A stretch of DNA of 64,000 nucleotides from Chloracidobacterium sp. (GTDB taxonomy: Bacteria > Acidobacteriota > Blastocatellia > Pyrinomonadales > Pyrinomonadaceae): the NCBI GenBank assembly GCA_016706275.1, contig JADJJY010000002.1:41001-105000 (forward strand), read 5' to 3'. Shown piece after piece: positions 17,112-25,472 of the stretch (position 1 is the stretch's first letter; each line of letters opens with the position of its first letter). A model generated the notes under the pieces. That model was given only the letters and a program-made list of their open reading frames with translations, made no database searches and was not told the DNA's origin. The translations under genes and the position numbers were made by a program.

Positions 17112-17972
17112 GTGGATGAACGGCTGCTGATACAAATACCGCTCGCGGCGCAGAAAATGCGGCTTGAGGATTTTTTGCTTGACCATTTTAGCGCGCTCAG
17201 CAAGATGTACCTGCGTGACGTCGTCAAAACTGGGCGATGTGAGGTGAACGGGCGGCATGAAAACATCGGCCACAAACTGCGTGAAAACGATCTGATCGAG
17301 ATCACCGTCGACACGACGCGTGAAACGGCGATGCGGCCGGAAAATATCCCGCTCGATATCGTTTATGAGGATGGTGACATCATCGTTGTTAACAAACCCG
17401 CCGGCATGCTCGTTCATCCGTCGCACCGAGAAAATACCGGAACGATGCTAAACGCACTCGTTTACCACTGCAATCTCGATTCGCCAACATTGATCCGCCC
17501 GGGGCTGATACACCGACTTGATAAACAAACCTCCGGCTTGGTCGTCGTCGCGAAAAATGCGTTTGCACATCGGCGGATGTGTGCCGCGCTGATGAAAAAG
17601 CACGTGGAAAAGCGGTATCTAGCACTTGTCGAAGGGATCGTAAAAGTTAAGGACGGAAAGATCGAGGCACCTATCGGGCGCTTTGCTGAGTTAAAACAAT
17701 GGAGCGTCAAAGAGGACGGCAAGCACTCGGAATCACGATTTTGGGTTCGGGAACGGTATGCGGATACCACGCTGATCGAGCTTGAGCCGGTTACAGGTCG
17801 CACGAACCAGCTTCGTATCCACTGTGAATTGATCGGCCATCCGATCGTCGGCGATACACAGCGTGGCGGCAGGGAGTTTGAGCGGCTATGCTTGCACGCG
17901 TGGAGCCTTGCGTTTACGCATCCGATCTCGCGTGAGCGTTTAGAACTTGAATCAAAGATCGATTTTGATTAG
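17112..17972 (+). CDS. RluA-family 23S rRNA/tRNA pseudouridine synthase
   Basis: An N-terminal S4 RNA-binding domain (MRLEDFLLDHFSALSKMYLR) and a catalytic domain with HRLDKQTSG, which holds the conserved Asp. VTGRTNQLRIH is the usual C-terminal motif. It converts specific uridines in RNA to pseudouridine; the exact target cannot be told. The start is uncertain: the frame extends to a TTG at 17046, but the GTG at 17112 gives the usual short N-terminus before the S4 domain, and neither has a good ribosome binding site. Divergent from the regulator gene; its last 4 bases overlap the convergent metalloprotease gene. Confidence 0.9.
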   Translation: MDERLLIQIPLAAQKMRLEDFLLDHFSALSKMYLRDVVKTGRCEVNGRHENIGHKLRENDLIEITVDTTRETAMRPENIPLDIVYEDGDIIVVNKPAGMLVHPSHRENTGTMLNALVYHCNLDSPTLIRPGLIHRLDKQTSGLVVVAKNAFAHRRMCAALMKKHVEKRYLALVEGIVKVKDGKIEAPIGRFAELKQWSVKEDGKHSESRFWVRERYADTTLIELEPVTGRTNQLRIHCELIGHPIVGDTQRGGREFERLCLHAWSLAFTHPISRERLELESKIDFD

Positions 17973-18961
17973 CTGCGAGGGGCGACTAACACAATGTCAA
18001 ACGCCTTTTGTCCTGTCCCTTTATTAAACTGGATCTCGACCGTGTAGTTTTTACCGGCTTCGAGCGTCCAACAGCCTTCGCCGTAGCCCTCGTAATATTT
18101 GCCGTTGGTGTAAAGCGTGTTTGACCACAGTTTGTAGCAATATTTACCGCTGCCGCCAAATGTCCAAGATTGCCTGACGGACTTTGTCGTGGTGTTTAGA
18201 GCAAAATCGCGGCGGATCTTGTTTGACCCAAATTCCATGATTATGTGTTCCCAAGTCTGTCCGGATGCAATGTTCAGAGAATCAACAACCGTCACCCTTC
18301 CGGGCGAAGCGGCCCGACGTGCGCCGTAAAGTTTTTGAATGCCGACGATGTCGAGAGCACTGAGAACGCCGTCGTTGATCCAACGCGGATTGCAGTAATT
18401 CATTACTGAATCCGGGTCGTAGGCCGTGAGCAAAAGACCGCCGCTGCTGGTGCTTTGTTCGGTCTTACAGGTCGAATCGGCACGGTCCTGTTCGTGAATG
18501 AGCCCGAGAGCGTGGCCAAATTCGTGCAAAGCGACGGTAGTGATGCAGGATGGACGGCGATTCTCGGCCTGACAGCCGGGAGAGAAATTCTTGAACGTAA
18601 AATTCAGCTCCATCCCGTTCTTTGAGCCGTCCATGAATTTGCCAATACCGGAATTGGAACGTGTGTCGGTGATCAAGATCCGAATGCCTTTGCTTGCGGC
18701 GTTACAGGCTCCCCAGCCGTAAAAATTGACGTTAGCGACACTTTGCCAGGTTGAGGCGATCTTGTTTTTGACGAGGTTGGTCTCGGTCGCCCAGCCGGTC
18801 GGATTTTCCCAGCATACGGGAATGTACGTGATGCCGTCGGTGTGTGCAGGCCATTGCCACCCTGCTCCGGACACGGCTTTATGGACCTGGCCGAAGACGA
18901 GCGGCAACATGAAAAGTAGAATGACCGCTAAGAAAATTGTGATGCGAGCGAGTCTAAACAT
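17969..18961 (-). CDS. secreted zinc metalloprotease (metzincin)
   Basis: 330 residues with a signal peptide (MFRLARITIFLAVILLFMLP). The zinc site HEFGHALGLIHE places ligands at H146, H150 and H156 with E147 as base, and the Met-turn follows in DPDSVMNYC (M187): together the metzincin signature. Six or more cysteines suggest disulfides. A C-terminal domain of about 110 residues (after 220) looks beta-rich with a Trp-rich strand pattern and may bind substrate or surface. Within metzincins it resembles matrixin or astacin-like bacterial proteases; the subfamily is not certain. It probably degrades extracellular protein. Confidence 0.88.
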   Translation of the reverse strand: MFRLARITIFLAVILLFMLPLVFGQVHKAVSGAGWQWPAHTDGITYIPVCWENPTGWATETNLVKNKIASTWQSVANVNFYGWGACNAASKGIRILITDTRSNSGIGKFMDGSKNGMELNFTFKNFSPGCQAENRRPSCITTVALHEFGHALGLIHEQDRADSTCKTEQSTSSGGLLLTAYDPDSVMNYCNPRWINDGVLSALDIVGIQKLYGARRAASPGRVTVVDSLNIASGQTWEHIIMEFGSNKIRRDFALNTTTKSVRQSWTFGGSGKYCYKLWSNTLYTNGKYYEGYGEGCWTLEAGKNYTVEIQFNKGTGQKAFDIVLVAPRS

Positions 18962-19062
18962 ATATTTCCTCTTTTTTCGCCACGAGAATGGTAATGCTTG
19001 ATCACACCCGCGAAGGCCTGCCCTAATTGATGCCGCCTTGGAATAACCGAGTTGTCGACAAA

Positions 19063-19845
19063 TTACTCCTCAACGGCTTTTTTCTCGTCTTCTTCTGAAA
19101 ACTGATTGTGCAGCTGCACCGGGTCAGCCTTTTTGCGCAGGCGGATATTCAACATCTCAACAAAGACCGAAAACGCCATTGCAAAGTAGATGTAGCCCTT
19201 CGGAATTGTCTGGTGAAAGCTCTCCGCAACGAGCATTACACCGATCAAGAGCAGGAATGAAAGAGCGAGCATCTTGATCGTCGGATGCCGTTGGACGAAC
19301 GCCCCGATCGAACCGGCAAACAGCATCATCGCGATGATCGATATGACGACTGCCGAGATCATTATGTAAATGCCGTTTGGCCCGTAGGTCGTTGAGATCA
19401 TGCCGACGGCTGTTATCACGCTGTCCAGCGAAAAGACGATATCAAGCAGCACGATCTGGACGATAACGCTGATAAATCCGGAGTACGATCTCTTGGAACC
19501 TGTACCTTCTTCGCCTTCGAGGCTGCCGTGGATCTCGTGTGTGCTCTTGGCGATCAAAAACAAGCCGCCGATGAGCAGGACGAGGTCTTTTCCTGAAAAT
19601 CCTTTTCCCCAAACGCTAAAGAGCGGCTCCACAAGGCCTATCACCCACGAAAGGGACATTAGCAGCAAAATACGGATGCCGAGAGCGAGTGCTAGGCCGA
19701 TATAACGAGCCTTAGCCTGTTGTGCCGGCGGCAGTTTGCCGGAGAGTATCGAGATAAAAATAACGTTGTCGATACCGAGCACGAGCTCGAGCAAGGTCAA
19801 TGTGCCGAACGCGATCCATACTTGCGGGTCAGAAAGAAATTCCAT
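19063..19845 (-). CDS. TerC-family integral membrane protein
   Basis: 260 residues with seven or more membrane segments. The signature LLELVLGIDNVIFISIL near the N-terminus and DIVFSLDSVITAVGM in the middle, each with an Asp in a membrane helix, are the two TerC repeats. Relatives export manganese or other metals and have been tied to metallation of exported enzymes and to tellurite resistance. Both flanks are separate units: a secreted protease upstream in coordinates and the divergent SGNH gene. I looked for a yybP-ykoY manganese riboswitch in the 132-base upstream gap and saw none. Confidence 0.92.
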   Translation of the reverse strand: MEFLSDPQVWIAFGTLTLLELVLGIDNVIFISILSGKLPPAQQAKARYIGLALALGIRILLLMSLSWVIGLVEPLFSVWGKGFSGKDLVLLIGGLFLIAKSTHEIHGSLEGEEGTGSKRSYSGFISVIVQIVLLDIVFSLDSVITAVGMISTTYGPNGIYIMISAVVISIIAMMLFAGSIGAFVQRHPTIKMLALSFLLLIGVMLVAESFHQTIPKGYIYFAMAFSVFVEMLNIRLRKKADPVQLHNQFSEEDEKKAVEE

Positions 19846-19977
19846 TAGACAAAAACTCCAAAATCACAGCCAATAGGTACTTATGATAATGCAGAAATGA
19901 ATATTGGTGAATTGTTTGATAGATTTGTTTTGTCCGGCAACGAAGGCGCCGGGATAAAAGTAACTTACAACTGATAG

Positions 19978-21222
19978 ATGAACCGAACGCAACTCGGGAC
20001 CGCCGAAACAAATATTAAGCCAAAGAAACGGCGGTTGTATGCCCTAATCAGCCTTGTAATAGGGTTGTTGTTCGGGCTATTGCTGGTCGAGATAGCGTTG
20101 CGTGTCGTTGGCTATTCATCACCGGAATTTTATGCGGCTGACGTGTCACGCGGCTATGCGCTCATCCCCGGAATGTGGGGGACATACAGCAAAGAGGGAC
20201 GTAGCTTTGTTGTGATAAACAGCGACGGCTTTCGTGATGTTGAGCACAAGGTCGATAAGCCGCCGGGCACATTTCGTATCGCGGTGATCGGCGATTCGTA
20301 CGTCGAGGCGTTTCAAGTCGAACAAAGCGAATCATTTACCAACTTTGTCCGCGATGAACTCACCAAGTGCGGCGGAGCGGATGGAAAACAGATCGAGATG
20401 CTAAATTTTGGCGTTTCGGGTTATGGAACGGCTCAGGAACTGATCACGATCAGGGAAAAGGTCTTGAAATATTCGCCGGACATCGTGATGCTGGTAATGA
20501 CAACCAACAACGACATAACGGACAATTCGCCGTATTTCAAAAAGACCCCGATACCGTATTTTACGGCCGATGGTGTGTTGGACAAGGGATTTCAGCAGGA
20601 CAAGGTCTTTCTCGCGAGAAACTCGTCGCTCAGCCGTTTTGGCATTTGGCTAAGAAACCATATCCGCGTGGTTCAGGCAGTCGGGGCGATCTCCACGAGC
20701 ATTAAATACAAGTATCAAGCATGGAAAAACAAGAAACCTCCGACCGCAGATCAATCCGTTGAGCCATCAACTACTGCGACTGCTCCAGCCGCCGATATCG
20801 GTGTCGACAATCAGATCTACCGCAGTCCAACTGACGATAATTGGAAAAATGCTTGGAGCATCACCGAAACGATAATCGTGCAAATGAACAAAGATGTAGC
20901 AGACAAAGGAGCGAAACTTGTGGTCGTTACGGGCAGCAACGGCGTACAGGTTTTACCTGATGTTTCGCATCGCACCTCGTACGCAAAATTTATCGGTGTT
21001 GACGACCTGATGTACCCCGACCGGCGGATCGCGGAGTTTTGCTCTACGCGATCGATACCGGTGATAACTCTCGCACCGCTGCTTGGAGATTATGCTGCTC
21101 GCGAAAATGTAGTCCTACACGGATTTGAGGGCAATATTGGATATGGTCATTGGAACCAGCGCGGGCATAAGGTCGCTGGCGAGCTGATAGGTAAGAAACT
21201 CTGCGAGGGCATCGTCAAATAG
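19978..21222 (+). CDS. membrane-anchored SGNH/GDSL hydrolase (SxtL-like)
   Basis: 414 residues. A positively charged N-terminus, one membrane helix (about 20-43), then an SGNH-type domain: nucleophile motif IGDSYVEAF with S107, LNFGVSGYGTAQE as the block II Gly region, and a C-terminal HWNQRGH holding the likely catalytic His. Members of this group remove or transfer small ester groups on glycans and lipids. It is the first gene of a tight four-gene cassette; its stop codon shares a base with the GTG of the carbamoyltransferase. In the saxitoxin cluster the GDSL protein SxtL has been proposed to remove carbamoyl groups. Confidence 0.85.
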   Translation: MNRTQLGTAETNIKPKKRRLYALISLVIGLLFGLLLVEIALRVVGYSSPEFYAADVSRGYALIPGMWGTYSKEGRSFVVINSDGFRDVEHKVDKPPGTFRIAVIGDSYVEAFQVEQSESFTNFVRDELTKCGGADGKQIEMLNFGVSGYGTAQELITIREKVLKYSPDIVMLVMTTNNDITDNSPYFKKTPIPYFTADGVLDKGFQQDKVFLARNSSLSRFGIWLRNHIRVVQAVGAISTSIKYKYQAWKNKKPPTADQSVEPSTTATAPAADIGVDNQIYRSPTDDNWKNAWSITETIIVQMNKDVADKGAKLVVVTGSNGVQVLPDVSHRTSYAKFIGVDDLMYPDRRIAEFCSTRSIPVITLAPLLGDYAARENVVLHGFEGNIGYGHWNQRGHKVAGELIGKKLCEGIVK

Positions 21223-23048
21223 TGGTCTACATACTCGGAATATCAGCTTTTTATCATGACTCTGCCGCATGTCTCGTGCGAGACGGCGAGATAATTGCTG
21301 CCGCTCAAGAGGAACGTTTTACGCGTAAAAAGCATGACGAGTCATTTCCCGAAAATGCCGTCCAATTTTGCCTGGACCACGCCGGAATTGACCGCGAACA
21401 AATCGATCACGTCGCGTTTTACGACAAGCCCTTGCTCACATTCGAACGCCTTCTCGAAACCTATATCGATTATGCCCCGAGCGGATTTCGATCTTTTCTA
21501 AAGGCGATGCCCGTATGGATGACCGAAAAGCTTTGGACGAGGGAAACCCTCGCCCGCGCGACAGGGTTTGAGGGCAAGATACTTTTTACTGAGCATCACG
21601 AATCGCACGCTGCGTCGGCTTTTTTCCCTTCGCCGTTCGAGTCGGCGGCGATACTGACGATCGATGGCGTAGGCGAGTGGGCAACGTCGAGCGTCGGCGT
21701 AGGCCGCGGCAACAAAGTCGAGCTTTTGTCAGAGCTGAGATTCCCGCATTCGTTGGGCCTTTTATATTCGGCGTTCACATATTTTACGGGTTTTAAGGTC
21801 AACTCTGGCGAGTACAAGCTGATGGGACTCGCTCCATACGGCGAGCCCATTTACACGCAGAAAATACTCGATGAACTTATCGATTTGCGCGACGACGGTT
21901 CTTTGCGGTTGAATATGCGGTATTTCAATTTTGCTGCCGGACTCACGATGACAAATGACGCATTTGCGGGATTATTTGGCGGCCCGGCTCGAAAGTCTGA
22001 GTCTGAGATCACCCAACGCGAAATGGACCTAGCACGTTCGGTGCAAGAGGTGACCGAGATCGCGATGCTGCGGATGGCGAATTATGCCCAACGTGAGACG
22101 GGCGAAAAGAACTTATGCCTCGCGGGCGGTGTTGCTCTAAATTGTGTTGGCAACGGCCGCATTTTACGCGAAGCGCCGTTTGAAAATATTTGGATACAGC
22201 CCGCCGCCGGTGACGCCGGCGGTGCGGTCGGAGCGGCTTTATCCGTATGGCACCAATATCTCGGCAACGACCGAGCTATTGATAATCGTCGGACTGGAAA
22301 AGATGCAATGAGTGGGTCGTATCTCGGGCCAGAGTTTTCAACGACTGAAATACGCTCGTCTTTAGACGCCGCCGGTGCGGTCTATGACGAACTTGATATT
22401 TCGGAGATCGTCGAACGCACGGCGAGCCAGCTTGCTGACGGCCGAGTGGTCGGCTGGTTTCAGGGGCGGATGGAATTTGGCCCTCGTGCCTTAGGTAACC
22501 GCAGTATTTTAGGCGACCCGCGTTCGCCTGAGATGCAGCGGCAGATGAATCTAAAGATCAAATACCGTGAATCGTTTCGCCCGTTTGCTCCGGCGGTTTT
22601 GCGTGAGAGTGTCGCCGATTATTTTGAAATGACCGAATCGTCGCCCTATATGCTGCTTGTATCTCGGGTCAGCGAGAAAGTACGCATTGCGGATGAGACA
22701 GGTGATAAAGCCGCCGGACTGGATAAATTGCAGGTGCTGCGATCGACGATTCCCGCCGTGACGCACGTTGATCTTTCTGCTCGGGTTCAGACCGTCGATT
22801 GTGATGATAACAAGCGGTTTTATGACCTGATAGAAAAGTTTGGAGAGATCACAGGCACGCCGGTTTTGATCAATACGTCTTTCAACGTTCGCGGCGAACC
22901 GATCGTCTGCACGCCTGAGGATGCCTTTCGATGTTTTATGCGGACAGAGATGGATATGCTTGTAGTCGGCGATATTTTGCTGCTCAAATCTGAGCAGACG
23001 GTTGAGGCCGAAAGCGGTGATATAAATGAGATATTTCCGATGGATTAG
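21222..23048 (+). CDS. O-carbamoyltransferase (NodU/CmcH/SxtI family)
   Basis: 608 residues starting at GTG: ILGISAFYHDSAACLV is the usual N-terminus of the Kae1-like half, with its metal-binding His. The C-terminal YrdC-like half contains MEFGPRALGNRSILGDPR and NTSFNVRGEPIVCTPEDA, both hallmark segments. These enzymes transfer a carbamoyl group from carbamoyl phosphate, via carbamoyl-AMP, to a hydroxyl of a sugar or natural product. The acceptor is unknown. The pyrimidine genes 1 kb away draw on the same carbamoyl phosphate pool, but the link is only positional. Confidence 0.94.
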   Translation: MVYILGISAFYHDSAACLVRDGEIIAAAQEERFTRKKHDESFPENAVQFCLDHAGIDREQIDHVAFYDKPLLTFERLLETYIDYAPSGFRSFLKAMPVWMTEKLWTRETLARATGFEGKILFTEHHESHAASAFFPSPFESAAILTIDGVGEWATSSVGVGRGNKVELLSELRFPHSLGLLYSAFTYFTGFKVNSGEYKLMGLAPYGEPIYTQKILDELIDLRDDGSLRLNMRYFNFAAGLTMTNDAFAGLFGGPARKSESEITQREMDLARSVQEVTEIAMLRMANYAQRETGEKNLCLAGGVALNCVGNGRILREAPFENIWIQPAAGDAGGAVGAALSVWHQYLGNDRAIDNRRTGKDAMSGSYLGPEFSTTEIRSSLDAAGAVYDELDISEIVERTASQLADGRVVGWFQGRMEFGPRALGNRSILGDPRSPEMQRQMNLKIKYRESFRPFAPAVLRESVADYFEMTESSPYMLLVSRVSEKVRIADETGDKAAGLDKLQVLRSTIPAVTHVDLSARVQTVDCDDNKRFYDLIEKFGEITGTPVLINTSFNVRGEPIVCTPEDAFRCFMRTEMDMLVVGDILLLKSEQTVEAESGDINEIFPMD

Positions 23049-23052
23049 GTAA

Positions 23053-23463
23053 ATGTTAAAGAAAGACCCAAAACTCGTCACTAGGATCGAGGCCCGCAAG
23101 ACCGCTTTGATCGTGGCGGCCGTTCTGACGGCTATTGCGGCGTTTTTGCTCTATCGCGGACGAACTACGAACGTGTGGATATTTGGCGGTGTCGCAGTAG
23201 CCCTCGTTATGGTTGGTTTATTTGTGCCGCCGCTTGCGAAACTTTTTCACCGCGTTTGGATGTGGATCGCGGTAAAGCTTGGATGGATAAACAGCAGGAT
23301 ATTGTTGACGCTGGTTTATTTTATGATGTTTGTGCCTTACAAGATCGTCTCAAGAATCGTCGGCCGTGATCCGCTTAGCCTTCGCCAGCCTGCAGGAAAT
23401 AGCTATTGGCACAAACGTGAAAAGACGCATCAAGAGCCTGAGCAATTTGAAAGATTATTTTGA
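23053..23463 (+). CDS. SxtJ-like small membrane protein
   Basis: 136 residues, starting 4 bases after the carbamoyltransferase. A charged N-terminus (MLKKDPKLVTRIEARK) is followed by two close membrane helices (about 17-37 and 42-60) and a third hydrophobic stretch (ILLTLVYFMMFVPYKI, 93-108), then a polar tail with SYWHKRE. This pattern and its position beside a NodU-type carbamoyltransferase match SxtJ, a protein of unknown biochemical role that accompanies SxtI. A scaffold holding the transferase at the membrane is one possibility (inference). Confidence 0.8.
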   Translation: MLKKDPKLVTRIEARKTALIVAAVLTAIAAFLLYRGRTTNVWIFGGVAVALVMVGLFVPPLAKLFHRVWMWIAVKLGWINSRILLTLVYFMMFVPYKIVSRIVGRDPLSLRQPAGNSYWHKREKTHQEPEQFERLF

Positions 23464-23482
23464 TAGAATAGCTGACAAGTAA

Positions 23483-23641
23483 ATGAAACGATTTCAACTT
23501 TTATACGAGTTTTGGCTGTTCCTCAGGCAAAACAAAAAATACTGGCTAGTGCCGATGGTGCTGGTTTTGGTGTTGATGGGAGCTCTGTTGATCTTTGCCC
23601 AGTCATCGGCACTAGCGCCGTTTATTTACTCAATATTCTAA
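23483..23641 (+). CDS. SxtK-like small membrane protein (DUF5989)
   Basis: 52 residues: MKRFQLLYEFWLFLRQNKKY, then one membrane helix (WLVPMVLVLVLMGALLIFAQ), then SSALAPFIYSIF. The W-L-P start of the helix and the -SALAPFIY- end are the recurring features of DUF5989 proteins, which travel with carbamoyltransferases and SxtJ; SxtK of the saxitoxin cluster has the same size. Its start lies 19 bases after the SxtJ-like gene in the same direction. Its role is unknown. It ends five bases short of the stop codon of the convergent gene. Confidence 0.82.
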   Translation: MKRFQLLYEFWLFLRQNKKYWLVPMVLVLVLMGALLIFAQSSALAPFIYSIF

Positions 23642-23646
23642 AGACT

Positions 23647-24162
23647 CTAGTCCTGTGTCTTGCAGGGTTTGGTTGACGCGGCGTCAGCAGAAACGCGGGC
23701 CTCTTCGTTTTGTTTTGCTCCGGGCATGATGACATCGACCACGCATGATTCGGTCTTGCTGATCTTTGAGATCATCAGATAAGAGGTGCTCTTGCCCGAA
23801 TCATCCGCACCCGCAACGTTATACCGTGCGATCAACGCGACAGGGACGCCCTTTTTTGTTCGCCATTCTATCTTTTCACCGATCGCCGAAAATCCGCTGT
23901 AAAAGCTCCAAAAATTAAGCTCAAACTTTTTCTTTGCAGGCGTGATGATGTTGATCGTCTGGCGGATATCGCCCTCGATCAGACGGACTTTGTATCCGCC
24001 GACTCCGGCACATTCGCCTTCGTACGAGCCTGCTTCGTTTGGATTTGAAGAGATCGTGCGACAGGCACTGGTCTTGGTGCTGGTGTAAACACTCGCGTTT
24101 TGGGCAAGGGCCGAGGCGGTAAATGCAAATACAACAATAGCTATCGAAAGGGTCAATTTCAT
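23647..24162 (-). CDS. secreted protein of unknown function
   Basis: 171 residues with a clear signal peptide (MKLTLSIAIVVFAFTASALA). The mature part looks like a small beta-rich domain with four cysteines at spread positions (SACRT, GECAG, ESCVV, KPCKT), so two disulfides are possible. The segment IEWRTKKGVPVALIARYNV is well-formed strand sequence. I do not recognise a family. It lies just downstream of pyrC, in the same direction, with a 23-base gap, so it might be cotranscribed with the pyrimidine operon, though an own promoter cannot be ruled out. Confidence 0.75.
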   Translation of the reverse strand: MKLTLSIAIVVFAFTASALAQNASVYTSTKTSACRTISSNPNEAGSYEGECAGVGGYKVRLIEGDIRQTINIITPAKKKFELNFWSFYSGFSAIGEKIEWRTKKGVPVALIARYNVAGADDSGKSTSYLMISKISKTESCVVDVIMPGAKQNEEARVSADAASTKPCKTQD

Positions 24163-24185
24163 ATTCTCTCCGTTATTTGTGAACT

Positions 24186-25469
24186 CTATCTTTTATAGAC
24201 GATCTTGCCGCCGACGATGGTGGTGACCGCCGCCCCGCGAAAATTCCAGCCGTCGAATGGCGAATTTCGCGATTTCGAACGAGACTCCGCGTTAGTGTAC
24301 GTCCAGTCGAGTTCGGGGTCAATTATCGTCACATCGGCTATCGAGCCGGGGGCGAGCGTGCCGCGTCCAGTTAGATTAAATATCTTTGCCGGATTAGATG
24401 AGCAAAGCTCGACGAGCCGGACGAGGTCTATGACGCCTTTGTGGACGAGCTCGTTGCACGCTAATCCGATGGCGGTTTCGAGCCCGGTGATTCCGAATGG
24501 GGCTCGGTCATATTCGAGAGCTTTTTCGTCAGCGTGATGCGGAGCATGGTCGGTCGCGATAGCGTCGATCGTGCCGTCTTTTATACCCTCGATTATCGCT
24601 TCAAGATGCTCTTCGCCGCGAAGCGGCGGTGCCATCTTGGTATTTGTGTCGTAGCCCTCGACAATTTTGTCCGTCAGCGTGAAATGATGCGGCGTGACCT
24701 CGCAGGTCACGTTTATGCCCTCGGACTTGGCACGGCGAACGGCCTCAATTGCACCTTTGGTCGAGACGTGAGCGATGTGTATGTGTGAGCCGGTTTCCTT
24801 GGCAAGTATAATGTCGCGGACAGCGTCGATGTCTTCGGCAAGGGCTGGCATTCCTTTGAGGCCGAGCAGCAGGGAAATTTTGCCCTCGTGCATAACGCCG
24901 CCGGATGAGAGCGATTTGTCTTCGCAATGATCGATGACCGGCAGATCAAAATCGCGTGCATATTGCATTGCACGGCGCATGATCCCGGCGTTCGGCACCG
25001 GCCGCCCGTCGTCAGAAACGGCAACCGCACCGGCGGCTTTCATCTCGCCCATTTCGGCAAGTTCGGAGCCGTCCGAGGATTTTGTGATCGCCCCGATCGG
25101 GAAAACATTCGCGAGTCCCGCACGCTCGGCTTGCTCGATCATGTATCGCGTGATCGCAGCATTGTCGTTGACCGGATGCGTATTAGGCATCGGGCAAACG
25201 CTCGTCCAGCCGCCCGCGACCGCCGCAGCACATCCGCTTGCAATCGTTTCCTTATGCTCTTGGCCAGGCTCACGCAGATGGACGTGCATATCGATAAACC
25301 CGGGTGCGACAAGAAGCCCGGCAGCGTCAAAGACCTCGCAGTCGCCGGGTTGGTCGTCATTTGGCTTGATCCACGCCGCGACTTTGCCGTCCTCAATGAG
25401 AACATTCATGCCGGTATTTTCACTCGCGGCAGGGTCGATAAGATGCCCGTTTTTAATAAACAACTTCAT
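24186..25469 (-). CDS. pyrC: dihydroorotase (class I)
   Basis: 427 residues. It catalyses ring closure of carbamoyl aspartate to dihydroorotate, step three of pyrimidine synthesis. The metal motif DMHVHLREPGQEHKE is at about 60-75, followed by CPMPNTHPVND; ATDHAPHHADEKA carries the later catalytic Asp and His. The N-terminal KNGHLIDPA is usual for class I enzymes. It begins 3 bases after the end of pyrB, with no ribosome binding site of its own, so it is probably translated by coupling to pyrB. That matters because pyrB is frameshifted. Confidence 0.95.
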   Translation of the reverse strand: MKLFIKNGHLIDPAASENTGMNVLIEDGKVAAWIKPNDDQPGDCEVFDAAGLLVAPGFIDMHVHLREPGQEHKETIASGCAAAVAGGWTSVCPMPNTHPVNDNAAITRYMIEQAERAGLANVFPIGAITKSSDGSELAEMGEMKAAGAVAVSDDGRPVPNAGIMRRAMQYARDFDLPVIDHCEDKSLSSGGVMHEGKISLLLGLKGMPALAEDIDAVRDIILAKETGSHIHIAHVSTKGAIEAVRRAKSEGINVTCEVTPHHFTLTDKIVEGYDTNTKMAPPLRGEEHLEAIIEGIKDGTIDAIATDHAPHHADEKALEYDRAPFGITGLETAIGLACNELVHKGVIDLVRLVELCSSNPAKIFNLTGRGTLAPGSIADVTIIDPELDWTYTNAESRSKSRNSPFDGWNFRGAAVTTIVGGKIVYKR

Positions 25470-25472
25470 AAA

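Noticed and set aside
19846..19977. Possible yybP-ykoY manganese riboswitch upstream of the TerC gene
   Set aside because: The conserved loop sequences and flanking stems are not visible in the gap.
19978..23641. Saxitoxin or similar toxin biosynthesis cluster
   Set aside because: Only the carbamoylation-related genes are present; no sxtA-type polyketide gene, amidinotransferase or oxygenases occur in the window.
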